From positions 1-64,000 of the forward strand of contig JBHHZJ010000007.1 in assembly GCA_046758005.1 (NCBI GenBank): 64,000 nucleotides of DNA. The letters are read 5' to 3'. Below are positions 26,810 through 34,930 of this stretch, piece after piece. Within the stretch, counting starts at the first letter, position 1. Each line of letters begins with the position of its first letter. The notes beneath the pieces are model-generated. The model saw nothing but the letters and a program-made list of their open reading frames with translations. It ran no database searches and was not told where the DNA came from. Origin of the DNA: JBHHZJ01 sp046758005 (lineage in GTDB: Bacteria > Pseudomonadota > Alphaproteobacteria > Kiloniellales > J153). The translations under genes and the position numbers were made by a program.

Positions 26810-27580
26810 TCACGTGCCGATCAGGCCGAGTTGCGGGCTGGACGGCTCGGCGTAGTCGCGCTTGGGGATGCGCCCGGCGCGCCGGGCTTCGCACCCGGCC
26901 TCGACCGCCTGGCGCATCGCCTTGGCCATGCGCACCGGGTCGCGCGCCTTGGCCACCGCCGTGTTGAGCAGCACGCCGGCGCAGCCGAGCTCCATGGCCA
27001 GCGCCGCGTCCGAGGCGGTGCCGATCCCGGCGTCGAGGATGACCGGGACCGGGCTGCGCGCGCAGATGAGGCCGATGTTGTACGGGTTGCAGAGGCCCAT
27101 GCCCGAGCCGATCGGCGCGCCCAGCGGCATGACCGCGGCGCAGCCGGCGTCGACCAGCTTCTGGCAGGTGACCGGGTCGTCGTTGCAGTACGGCAGTACG
27201 GTGAAGCCGTCCTTGATCAGCGCCTCCGCCGCCTGGACGAGCTGTTCCACGTCCGGGTAGAGCGTCTCCCGGTCGCCGATCACCTCGAGCTTGACCCAGT
27301 CGGTGCCCAGCGCCTCGCGCGCCAACTGAGCGGTCAGCACGGCGTCGCGCACGGTGGCGCACCCGGCCGTGTTCGGCAGCACGTGATAGCGGCCGCCCAG
27401 CAGGTCGACCATGCTCTCGGCGTAGCCCTCCAGGCTGATGCGCCGGACCGAGACGGTGACGACCTCGGCGCCGCCGGCTTCGAGGGCATCGAGCATGACT
27501 TGCCGATTGGGATAGCCGGAGGTGCCGAGGAACAGGCGCGAGGTGAAGGTCTTGCCGGCGATGGCGAAGGTGTCGGTCAT
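26810..27580 (-). CDS. thiG: thiazole synthase
   Basis: Builds the thiazole phosphate ring from deoxyxylulose phosphate, dehydroglycine and ThiS-thiocarboxylate. Lys97 in WVKLEVIGD forms the imine with the sugar; LPNTAGC, VLPYCNDDPV and MPLGAPIGSG are diagnostic. ATG at 27580 gives the standard N-terminus (256 residues). A TTG at 27613 overlaps the thiS stop as TTGA and would add 11 residues, so coupling to thiS is possible either way. Downstream of ThiO and ThiS, it completes the aerobic glycine-oxidase route. Confidence 0.95.
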   Translation of the reverse strand: MTDTFAIAGKTFTSRLFLGTSGYPNRQVMLDALEAGGAEVVTVSVRRISLEGYAESMVDLLGGRYHVLPNTAGCATVRDAVLTAQLAREALGTDWVKLEVIGDRETLYPDVEQLVQAAEALIKDGFTVLPYCNDDPVTCQKLVDAGCAAVMPLGAPIGSGMGLCNPYNIGLICARSPVPVILDAGIGTASDAALAMELGCAGVLLNTAVAKARDPVRMAKAMRQAVEAGCEARRAGRIPKRDYAEPSSPQLGLIGT

Positions 27581-27609
27581 GGCAATCCGTTCGTAAGTGG
27601 GGCGGCGGC

Positions 27610-27819
27610 TCAACCGCCGGCGAAGAGTTTGACGATCTCGACCTCGTCGCCGTCCGTCAGCGCCGTGGCCCGCCAGGCGCGGCGCGGCACCACGGCGCCG
27701 TTGAGCGCGACGGCGACGCCGCGCGCGTCGAGGTCGATGTTCTGCTCGCGCAGCAACCCGATCAGCGTGCCGGCGCCGAGCTGGCGTTCCTGGCCGTTGA
27801 GCCGGATGGTCGCGCTCAT
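27610..27819 (-). CDS. thiS: sulfur carrier protein ThiS
   Basis: Ubiquitin-like protein of 69 residues whose C-terminal Gly-Gly (…LFAGG) is adenylated and converted to a thiocarboxylate that supplies sulfur to ThiG. The start is ATG at 27819, and its ATGA overlaps the stop of thiO by 4 bp. The thiF adenylyltransferase is not in the window and may be supplied elsewhere (for example by MoeB). Confidence 0.93.
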   Translation of the reverse strand: MSATIRLNGQERQLGAGTLIGLLREQNIDLDARGVAVALNGAVVPRRAWRATALTDGDEVEIVKLFAGG

Positions 27820-29012
27820 GGCGCGCCTCCGGCCACGGCGCCCGGGGCCGGCGCGCCGGCCGGGCCGCGCGCGAAGCGCTCGATCCGGAACGGGACCGCG
27901 TCCGCCATCAGCTCGCCGGTCAGCACGAAGCCCCCCACCGCCTCGGCGGTGACCGGGGCCAGCAGGATGCCGTTGCGGTGGTGTCCGGTGGCGAGCACCA
28001 GGCCCTCGACCGGGGTCGGCCCGAGGATCGGCGCATCGTCGCGGCTGGTCGGGCGGAAACCGACCCAGGTCTCGTCCACCGGCAACTCCTCGATCGCCGG
28101 CAACGGCCGCCAGGCGGCCTCGAGCATCTCGTACAACCCGCCGGCGGTGAGCGACTCGTCGAAGCCCTTCTCCTCGACCGTCGCGCCGACGATCAGGCGC
28201 CCATCGTTGCGCGGGACCATGTAGCACTTGGGAGCCCAGAGCACGTGGGTGAGCAGCGGCGCGGCCGGATCCATGCGCAGGGCCAGGCACTGTCCCTTGA
28301 CCGGGCGGACCGGCGGGCGCGCCGCCTCGGGCAGGCCCTCGATCTCGCGCGACCAGGCGCCGGCGGCCAGCACCACCGCGTCGGCGGCATGGCGCGCGCC
28401 GTCACTTTCGACGCCGCGGGCGCGGCCCGCTACGACGTCGATGCCGGTGACCCGCGTATTCTCGCGCAAGACGCCGCCGGCGCGCAGGAACGCCTCCTTG
28501 AGCGCCAGCGCCAGCTTGCGGTTGTCCACCTGGTGGTCGGCCGGGCTGAACACCGCGCCGGCCAGCCCCGGCCGCAGGTGCGGCTCGCGCCGGCGCGCCT
28601 CGGCGCCCGAGAGCCACTCCAGGTCGATCCCGAGATCGCGCTGGTAGTCGTAGGTGAAGCGCAGCCGCTCGGCGTCGTCGCGGGTGAGCGCGACGATGAG
28701 CGTGCCCTCGCCGCGGTAGTCCACCGCGATTCCCGAAGCCGTCTCCAACTCGCGCGCGAAGGCGGGCCAGAGCTTCTGGCTCAGGCGGGTGAGCGGAAGC
28801 AGGGGCTCCTCGCCCGGCTCGGCCTCGGCGCCGGCCGCCAACATGCCGGCCGAGGCCCACGTGGCGCCGCGACCGGCCGCGCCGCGGTCGAAGACTTCGA
28901 CCGGGCAGCCGGCCTGGGCGAGCCGCCATCCGATGCCCAGGCCGCACACGCCGGCGCCCACGATCGCGACACGGGGCAGCGCCGAATTGGTGTTACCGGA
29001 TTTTTCTTGCAT
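27816..29012 (-). CDS. thiO: glycine oxidase ThiO
   Basis: FAD enzyme that oxidises glycine to iminoglycine for thiazole synthesis, the oxygen-dependent alternative to ThiH. The 398-residue protein has the dinucleotide motif GAGVCGLGIG (about 19-28), the DAO-family core and the C-terminal GHHRNGILLAP motif typical of ThiO. The Shine-Dalgarno AAGGGAG lies 7 nt before the ATG and inside the TPP aptamer. thiC and thiD are not in the window. Confidence 0.93.
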   Translation of the reverse strand: MQEKSGNTNSALPRVAIVGAGVCGLGIGWRLAQAGCPVEVFDRGAAGRGATWASAGMLAAGAEAEPGEEPLLPLTRLSQKLWPAFARELETASGIAVDYRGEGTLIVALTRDDAERLRFTYDYQRDLGIDLEWLSGAEARRREPHLRPGLAGAVFSPADHQVDNRKLALALKEAFLRAGGVLRENTRVTGIDVVAGRARGVESDGARHAADAVVLAAGAWSREIEGLPEAARPPVRPVKGQCLALRMDPAAPLLTHVLWAPKCYMVPRNDGRLIVGATVEEKGFDESLTAGGLYEMLEAAWRPLPAIEELPVDETWVGFRPTSRDDAPILGPTPVEGLVLATGHHRNGILLAPVTAEAVGGFVLTGELMADAVPFRIERFARGPAGAPAPGAVAGGAP

Positions 29013-29017
29013 GGCTC

Positions 29018-29096
29018 GGCTCCCTTCGCTGGCATGACCCAGATCAGGTTCGATGGGTTTGCTCTCAGCCGGCCTCGCGGGACCGACACCCCAGCC
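29018..29096 (-). promoter_or_regulatory. TPP riboswitch (THI element) controlling thiOSGE
   Basis: On the minus strand the leader of thiO has the conserved thi-box parts in order: GGGGTG, CTGAGA, ACCTGATCTGG, ATGCCAGCG and AGGGA. GGCT (29096-29093) and AGCC (29021-29018) can close helix P1. The ribosome binding site of thiO (AAGGGAG, 29026-29020) is part of the aptamer 3' strand, so bound thiamine pyrophosphate should hide it directly, without a separate expression platform. Confidence 0.93.
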
Positions 29097-29179
29097 TTTT
29101 TAGTTAAATAATGTACATCAAATGCGCCACAAGAGGCCAGCGCGATGGCGTGAGGGACGACTGCGCCGGCGCGCGGCGG

Positions 29180-30388
29180 TCAATCCAGCGCCAGCACGAG
29201 GACTTTGAGGTACGCCGATTCCGGCAGGAACGGGTGCACGGGGTGATCGGGCCCCGCCCCGGCCTCGCGAAGGACGCGGGCCTGGCGGCCGGCGGTCCAA
29301 ATCCCGCGGGCGACCTCGGCGCGGAAGGCCTCCGCGGTCACGTGATGGCTGCACGAGGCGAGCAGGAGCACGCCTTGCGGCGCGGTCACGCGGGCGGCCA
29401 GGCGCGCGAGCTTCCGGTAGCCCTTGAGCGCAGGGCCCACGTCCTTCCTCGTCCTGGCGAAGGCCGGCGGGTCGGCGATCACAACCTCGAAGCGCGCGCC
29501 CTCCCCCGCCAGGCGGGCCAGCTCGGCGAAGGCGTCGGCGCAACGGAACGTGCAGCGATCGGCGAGGCCGTTCAGCTCGGCCGCCGCCGCGGCCAGTTCC
29601 AGCGCGGCCGTGGAGCGGTCCAGCCCGCTCACGGCGCGCGCGCCGCTCCGGGCGCAGGCGAGCGCGAACCCGCCCGTATAACAGTAGACATCAAGGACAT
29701 GCGCCCCGGCGCTCAGACGCGCCATGAAGGCGCGGTTGTCCCGCTGGTCATAGAACCAGCCGGTCTTCTGGCCGCGCAGCACGTCGGCCAGGTAAACCAC
29801 GCCGTTCTCCTCGACCCGCACCGGGCCGTCGAGCGCGCCCTCGACCGCCCCCGACCTCGGGCCCAGTCCTTCCAGCGCCCGCACCCCGGGGTCGCCCGCC
29901 AGCACGATGACCTCCGGCTGGAGAGCCTCGCCGAGCGCCGCCGCCACCTCCGGCCACAGCCGGTCCATGCCGGCCGTGTTCGCTTGGACGACGAGCGCCG
30001 GCCCGAAGCGGTCGACGACCAGACCCGGCAGGCCGTCGGCCTCGGCGTGGGCCAGGCGGTAGAAGCCGCCGCCGAGCAAGCGTTCGCGCAACTCCAGCGC
30101 CCGGCCCAGCCGTTCGGCGAACCAGGCCCGGTCCACGGGCGTCTCGGGATCGCGGGTCAGCAGGCGGCCGGCGATGAGCGTGTGGGGGTTGAACGTGGCG
30201 GCGCCGATCGGCTCGCCGTTGGCCGTGGCCAAGCGCACCAGCGCGCCCGGCTCGAGCGCCTTGGCCTCCGGCGTCATCTCGACCTCGTTCGAGTAGACCC
30301 ACGGGTGGCCCTTGCGCACCCGGCGATGGCAGCCCGCCTTCAGCACGACCGTTGGCAGCCCGCCGGGGTCCGTTTGCTCGTCCGTCAT
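29180..30388 (-). CDS. RlmI-like class I SAM-dependent rRNA methyltransferase
   Basis: Predicted 23S rRNA cytosine-5 methyltransferase of 402 residues. An N-terminal PUA-like domain (about 15-95, with KGHPWVYSNEV) precedes a Rossmann methyltransferase domain with LDVYCYTGGFAL (SAM binding), VIADPPAFART and LASCSHHVT. ATG at 30388 is the conserved start, although the frame is open upstream. It lies 79 bp downstream of the riboswitch on the same strand and diverges from the ABM gene. RlmI is the closest characterised relative; the exact target base is not known. Confidence 0.88.
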   Translation of the reverse strand: MTDEQTDPGGLPTVVLKAGCHRRVRKGHPWVYSNEVEMTPEAKALEPGALVRLATANGEPIGAATFNPHTLIAGRLLTRDPETPVDRAWFAERLGRALELRERLLGGGFYRLAHAEADGLPGLVVDRFGPALVVQANTAGMDRLWPEVAAALGEALQPEVIVLAGDPGVRALEGLGPRSGAVEGALDGPVRVEENGVVYLADVLRGQKTGWFYDQRDNRAFMARLSAGAHVLDVYCYTGGFALACARSGARAVSGLDRSTAALELAAAAAELNGLADRCTFRCADAFAELARLAGEGARFEVVIADPPAFARTRKDVGPALKGYRKLARLAARVTAPQGVLLLASCSHHVTAEAFRAEVARGIWTAGRQARVLREAGAGPDHPVHPFLPESAYLKVLVLALD

Positions 30389-30633
30389 CGTCCCTCGAGC
30401 ATACACCAGCTGGCGGCGGACGCGGGAGCCGCAACGCTTGTCCGTCCTCGATCCGGGTTGACGGACCAGGCGCGCGCCGCAAACCTTGCCATTGGCCAGT
30501 CCGGTAAAGCGTTGTAAGAAGGCCGTCGCGGTCGACGGATCGGCGAAGACCGTCGCCGCACGTCCTGAAACGGGCCGAAGAGCGCTCGCCCCGACACACC
30601 AGCCCGACACACCAAAGGCAAGGCAGGTTTCCG

Positions 30634-30930
30634 ATGAGCAAGGTCGCCCTCGTCGTCGATCTGAAGATCGCGCCCGGAAAGCTGGACTCGTTCCTCGCGC
30701 GCGCCACGCGCCACGCGCAGACCTGTCTGGCGAGCGAGGAAGGATGTCTGCGTTTCGACGTCCTGGTCGCCAAGGACGCGGCGGACCGGGTCTTCCTCTA
30801 CGAGCTTTACGCCGACCAGGCGGCGGTCGAGGCGCACCTGTCCACGCCGCACATGGCCCAGTACCTGGAGGACACCAAGGAGATGATCGCCGAGCGGACG
30901 CGCACGGCCTGCACGCTTGCCGGCGACTGA
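30634..30930 (+). CDS. ABM-domain (quinol monooxygenase-like) protein
   Basis: Small dimeric ferredoxin-like alpha+beta barrel protein of 98 residues. The pattern KIAPGKLDSFLARATRHAQ, EEGCLRFDVL, FLYELYADQAAVEAHLSTPH is typical of the ABM/YgiN group. Some members oxidise quinols or degrade heme, many have unknown roles. It heads a plus-strand run with a 2-hydroxyacid dehydrogenase (63 bp downstream), so a role in oxo-acid or aromatic metabolism is possible but not shown. Confidence 0.82.
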   Translation: MSKVALVVDLKIAPGKLDSFLARATRHAQTCLASEEGCLRFDVLVAKDAADRVFLYELYADQAAVEAHLSTPHMAQYLEDTKEMIAERTRTACTLAGD

Positions 30931-30993
30931 GCCTCCGCGCCCGCCCCGGGCGACGCGCGCGCCCTGGGTCTCCCGTAAACCGCGTAGAGAAAG

Positions 30994-31959
30994 ATGCTGA
31001 AGGTCCTCGTCGCCGGCGCCATCCACGAGGCCGGCCGCGCCCTCCTCGACGCCCGCGACGACGTCGACGTCGAGGCGCTCGGCCGCTTGTCCGTCGCGGA
31101 CCTGGAGGCGCGCATCGCCGACCTCGATGCCCTCGTCCTGCGGCTGACGCCGGTTCGCGCCGGGACGATCGCCAGGGCGAGGCGGCTCAAGGTCGTCTCC
31201 CGCTTCGGCGTGGGGTACGACAACGTCGACGTGGACGCGCTCACGCGGCACGGCATCCCGCTCGCGATCGTCGGCGACGCCAACGCCGTGCCCGTCGCCG
31301 AGCATGCCCTGGCCCTGATTTTGGCGCTGACGCGCCGGCTTATTGCGCACGACCACGCGGTCCACGTCGGCGACTACGGGGTGCGCGACGGCGCGGCGCA
31401 GTCCGAGCTTTGGCGAAAGACGGTCCTGGTCGTCGGGTTCGGCCGGGTCGGCCGGCGCGTCGCCCGGCGCTGCGCCGCCTTCGACATGCATGTCGTCGCC
31501 GCCGATCCGTACCTCGCGCGGGAATCGGTCGAGACCGAGGGCTACCGTTACGTGGACGATTTCCGCGCGGCGCTGGGAGAGGCCGACATCGTCACGTTGC
31601 ATCTTCCGGCCACGCCCGACGGCCGTCCCGTCATGGGCCGGCGGGAGTTCGAGGCGATGAAGCCGGGCGGGTATTTCATCAACGTCGCGCGCGGCTCGCT
31701 GGTCGACGAGGACGCGCTCGCCGACGCGCTGAGCCGTGGGCGGCTGCGCGGCGCCGGCCTCGACGTGACGCGGCAGGAGCCGCCCGCGCGCGACAGTCCG
31801 CTGCTGAGGTTGAGCAACGTGATCCTGACGCCGCACTGCGCCGCGCTTACCGAGGAATGCGCGCGGCGAATGAGCGTAGTCAGCGTCCAGAACGCGCTCG
31901 ACGGGCTCGACGGGCGCCTCAAGCCCGAACTCGTCGTCAACAAGGAGGTCCTGGGCTGA
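30994..31959 (+). CDS. D-isomer-specific 2-hydroxyacid dehydrogenase
   Basis: NAD-dependent reductase of 2-oxo acids, 321 residues. The Rossmann motif VGFGRVGRRVA is at 147-157, with Asp171 ending the second strand, which favours NAD over NADP. Catalytic residues are Arg233 (NVARGS), Glu262 (RQEPP) and His281 (LTPHCA). RFGVGYDNVDVDAL is typical of the phosphoglycerate/hydroxypyruvate dehydrogenase side. No ACT domain is present, so it is not serine-pathway SerA. The following genes suggest a role in hydroxy-acid catabolism. Confidence 0.9.
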   Translation: MLKVLVAGAIHEAGRALLDARDDVDVEALGRLSVADLEARIADLDALVLRLTPVRAGTIARARRLKVVSRFGVGYDNVDVDALTRHGIPLAIVGDANAVPVAEHALALILALTRRLIAHDHAVHVGDYGVRDGAAQSELWRKTVLVVGFGRVGRRVARRCAAFDMHVVAADPYLARESVETEGYRYVDDFRAALGEADIVTLHLPATPDGRPVMGRREFEAMKPGGYFINVARGSLVDEDALADALSRGRLRGAGLDVTRQEPPARDSPLLRLSNVILTPHCAALTEECARRMSVVSVQNALDGLDGRLKPELVVNKEVLG

Positions 31960-32090
31960 CCCACGGCGCGGCCGAGGCCGGCGCGCACGCCCGTCTCCCA
32001 TGACCGCTGCAATGTCGCTTGCCCGGGACCGGGCGCCGCAATAGCGTGACCCGCCCGCGGGGGTCGTTTCGCCGCGAGTTCGAAAAGAGG

Positions 32091-33209
32091 ATGGCCGTGC
32101 TGGTCCACGCCGAACCGTTGCGCCGGCTGGTGCGCGAGATCTTCCTCGCCGCGGGATGCGCCGCCGACGAGGCCGCCCGGATCGCGAAGTATCTCGTCCG
32201 CGCCAACCTGACCGGGCACGACAGCCACGGCGTGATCCGCGTGCCGCGCTACGTCCGGTGGATGGACGAGGGCAGGCTCAAGCCCGGCCAAACCATCACG
32301 ATCGTCACGCAAAACGACGCCATGGCCGTCATCGAAGGCAACGCCGGCTTCGGTCAGACCATCGGGCCGCAGGCGGTGCGGCTCGGCATCGAGAAGGCCC
32401 GGAGGTTCGGCGTTTCGGTGATCGCCTTGCGCCACTCGGGGCATCTGGGGCGGATCGGGGATTGGGCCGAGATGGCCGTCGAGGCGGGACTGGTTTCGAT
32501 CCACCTCGTCAACGTCTCGGGCAGTCTTCTGGTCGCGCCCTTCGGCGCGGTCCAGCGGCGCATGGCGACGAACCCCCTGGCCATCGGCGTGCCGCGGCCC
32601 GACGCGCCGCCGCTCATTCTCGACTTCGCGACCTCGGTGGTCGCCGAGGGCAAGATTCTGGTCGCGTTCGACGGCGGCAAGCCGCTGCCCGAGGGCAGCC
32701 TGATCGGCGACGACGGCCGTCTGAGCGATGATCCCGCGGTGTTCTACGGCCCCAGGCGGGAGGGCCGGCCGCCGGATCCGCGGTTCGGCTCCGGTGCGAT
32801 CCGGGCGATGGGGGAGCACAAGGGCTCGGGCCTTTCCTTCATGATCGAACTGCTGGCCGGGGCCTTGACCGGCTCGGGCTGTGCGGGGCCCGGCGAGCGC
32901 CCGCTGGTCAACGGGATGTTGTCCCTCTACCTGGCTCCCGAGGTTTTCGACGCGGACAACGGCTTCGCGGCCGAGATCAGGCGGTACGTGGATTTTTTCA
33001 AGAGCGCCAAGGCGGCGGCGCCCGACGGCGAGGTGCTCGTGCCGGGCGAGCCGGAGCGCAGGACCCGGGAGGCGCGCCTCGCCCGGGGCATTCCGCTACC
33101 GGAGGACACCTGGCAGGAGATCCTCGGCAGCGCGCGAAAGGTCGGCCTGCGCCGGGACCGCATCGACGCCGCGCTTGCCGGCGCGCCCGGCGCACAAACG
33201 GGGGATTGA
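32091..33209 (+). CDS. Ldh-family (malate/lactate type 2) NAD(P)-dependent oxidoreductase
   Basis: Oxidoreductase of the malate/L-lactate/ureidoglycolate/sulfolactate dehydrogenase family, which is unrelated to classical LDH. The 372-residue product shows LTGHDSHGVIRVPRYV (catalytic His region, about 44-59), ALRHSGHLGRIGDWAE and NVSGSLLVAPFGA. The start is unsettled: ATG at 32091 directly abuts AAAAGAGG, while GTG at 32097 sits at a better 6-nt distance. The frame is open to 32019. It converges with the RraA-like gene across a repeat. Confidence 0.87.
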   Translation: MAVLVHAEPLRRLVREIFLAAGCAADEAARIAKYLVRANLTGHDSHGVIRVPRYVRWMDEGRLKPGQTITIVTQNDAMAVIEGNAGFGQTIGPQAVRLGIEKARRFGVSVIALRHSGHLGRIGDWAEMAVEAGLVSIHLVNVSGSLLVAPFGAVQRRMATNPLAIGVPRPDAPPLILDFATSVVAEGKILVAFDGGKPLPEGSLIGDDGRLSDDPAVFYGPRREGRPPDPRFGSGAIRAMGEHKGSGLSFMIELLAGALTGSGCAGPGERPLVNGMLSLYLAPEVFDADNGFAAEIRRYVDFFKSAKAAAPDGEVLVPGEPERRTREARLARGIPLPEDTWQEILGSARKVGLRRDRIDAALAGAPGAQTGD

Positions 33210-33211
33210 CG

Positions 33212-33279
33212 CCGACGAGCGAACGAGGTGACCCGGGCGCTCATCGGTATCGGCGCGCCGGGTCGGCCCAGGGCGGCGG
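33212..33279 (-). repeat. 68-bp dispersed palindromic repeat, copy B
   Basis: The reverse complement matches positions 42158-42225 at 58 of 68 bases by hand alignment, without gaps. Its last 36 bases are an imperfect palindrome (CCGATGAGCG ... CGCTCGTCGG). It fills the whole gap between two convergent stop codons (33209 and 33280), so it may serve as a bidirectional transcript end. Confidence 0.75.
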
Positions 33280-33987
33280 TTAGTGGATCTCCGCGGAGGC
33301 GGCCATGGCCCGCTTCAAGGCCTCGATGTCGAAGCCGGGACTCCTGCAGGCATCGAGGATCACCTTCTCGCGGCGCGCGATGAGATCGACCGCGCTGGGA
33401 AGCTCGCGCGCGATGGCGGCCGGGACGACGACGGCACCGTGCCGGTCGGCGTGGATCAGGTCGCCGTGGCGCACGGTCATGCCGAACACGTTGACCTCGA
33501 CGCCGAAGTCGACGACGTGGACGTGGGCGTGGCTCGGGCCGAGGCACCCGCCCAGGATCTGAAAGCCGGCCGCGAGGTCGTCCACGTCGCGGAACGAGCC
33601 GTCGGTCACCGCGCCCACGCAACCGAGCGCCTTGTGGATGTTGCTGTTGACCTCGCCCCAGAACGCGCCGAACCCGGGGCGGGCGTCGAGGTCCTGGATC
33701 ACGCTCACCGTGGGCCCGGGCGGCGCGGCGACATACGCGTAGTACGCGGCCCGGCGCCCGCGCACCCCTGCGGGCGGCACGGCCGGGGGCTCCACGGCGC
33801 GGATCGTGGCCGTGCGGGCGAAGCCGACGATCGGGGCCAGCGACGGGTCGGCGCAGACGAAGGGCCGCGACGTGAACCCGACGGTCCGCCGTTCGGGCGC
33901 GAGCACCTCGATGGCGTTGCAGATGGTCGGGGTATCGTGGCGCCGCAGCGCGTCGAGATCGTCTCGGGTCGGTTCGGATGCGCTCAT
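33280..33987 (-). CDS. RraA/HMG aldolase-family protein
   Basis: Member of the RraA-like family that includes 4-hydroxy-4-methyl-2-oxoglutarate/4-carboxy-4-hydroxy-2-oxoadipate aldolases. The active-site elements GEVNSNIHKALG (about 111-122) and TDGSFRD (Arg133, Asp134) are present, as is HADRHGAVVVP. The 235-residue protein keeps the metal-binding Asp that distinguishes aldolases and oxaloacetate decarboxylases from the RNase E inhibitor RraA. It neighbours an HpcH-type aldolase on the same strand (82-bp gap), supporting a catabolic function. Confidence 0.85.
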   Translation of the reverse strand: MSASEPTRDDLDALRRHDTPTICNAIEVLAPERRTVGFTSRPFVCADPSLAPIVGFARTATIRAVEPPAVPPAGVRGRRAAYYAYVAAPPGPTVSVIQDLDARPGFGAFWGEVNSNIHKALGCVGAVTDGSFRDVDDLAAGFQILGGCLGPSHAHVHVVDFGVEVNVFGMTVRHGDLIHADRHGAVVVPAAIARELPSAVDLIARREKVILDACRSPGFDIEALKRAMAASAEIH

Positions 33988-34069
33988 GGGGTCGGAGTCG
34001 TCCTCGATGGAGCCACGCGGGGTGACCGGGATGCGCGCCGCGCGGCCCGTGTTTTCAGTCCCGTGTTTT

Positions 34070-34873
34070 TCAGCACTGGCCGGATCCGGTTTCGCGGCCG
34101 GCCTCGCCCTCGGCGCCTTCGCGCAGGGCGCTCACGGTGCGCTTCGCGACGCCGGCCAGCAGGGCGTTATCGGAGAGAACCGTGACGAGCCGGAACCCGA
34201 GGTCGATCATCCTGCGGGCGTACTCCGTGGACCCGCAGTGGATGCCGGCCGCGACGCCGTGCCTCTTCGCCGAGGCCAGAATCCGCTCGATCGCCGCGAC
34301 GACCTTCGGGTCGGTCTGGTCGGGTTTGGGCGTCCCGCCAAGCGATAATCCGAGGTCCGACGGCCCGATGTAGATGCCGTCGAGCCCCGGTACGCTCATG
34401 ATCTCGTCCAGGTTGTCGAGGGCCGTCCGGGTTTCGATCATCGCGATGGCGAGCACCGTCTCGTTCGCCTTCCGCGGATAGTCCGGCCCGGCGTACATCA
34501 AGGCGCGCAGCGGCCCGAAGCTGCGATAGCCCTGCGGCGCGTAGCGGCAGGCGCCGACCAGGGCTTCCGCCTGCGCCCGGGTGTTGATCATCGGGCAGAT
34601 GACGCCGTAGGCGCCGGCGTCGAGCATCTTCATGACGTAGCCCGGATCGAGCCAGGGCACGCGCGTCATCGGCATCGTGTCGGTCGTGGAGATCGCCTGC
34701 AGCATGGTGACCGCCGCCTGATAGTCGACGATTCCGTGCTGCTGATCGACCGTCAGCGAGTCCCAGCCCTGGTGCGCCATCGTTTCCGCCGACACGCTGC
34801 TCGGTATGGCCAGCCAGCCGTTGACGACGGCGCCGCCGCCGCGCCAGATCGTGCGAATCCGGTTTTCCCGCAT
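34070..34873 (-). CDS. HpcH/HpaI-family class II aldolase
   Basis: Metal-dependent pyruvate-type aldolase (relatives: HpaI, 2-dehydro-3-deoxyglucarate aldolase GarL). The 267-residue protein has the HpaI pattern: VNGWLAIPSS, DSLTVDQQHGIVDY (catalytic His), MINTRAQAEALV, AIAMIETRTALDNLDEI (metal Glu) and GIYIGPSDLGLSLG. GGGGAGG 5 nt before ATG 34873 fixes the start. It lies only 57 bp downstream of hpnN on the same strand, so it could be cotranscribed with hopanoid genes or with the RraA-like gene after it. The physiological substrate is unknown. Confidence 0.9.
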   Translation of the reverse strand: MRENRIRTIWRGGGAVVNGWLAIPSSVSAETMAHQGWDSLTVDQQHGIVDYQAAVTMLQAISTTDTMPMTRVPWLDPGYVMKMLDAGAYGVICPMINTRAQAEALVGACRYAPQGYRSFGPLRALMYAGPDYPRKANETVLAIAMIETRTALDNLDEIMSVPGLDGIYIGPSDLGLSLGGTPKPDQTDPKVVAAIERILASAKRHGVAAGIHCGSTEYARRMIDLGFRLVTVLSDNALLAGVAKRTVSALREGAEGEAGRETGSGQC

Positions 34874-34930
34874 TGGAGCCTCCCCGCGTTGTGCGATACG
34901 TTCTCACTTTACGCGCGATCGGGGCAAGCT

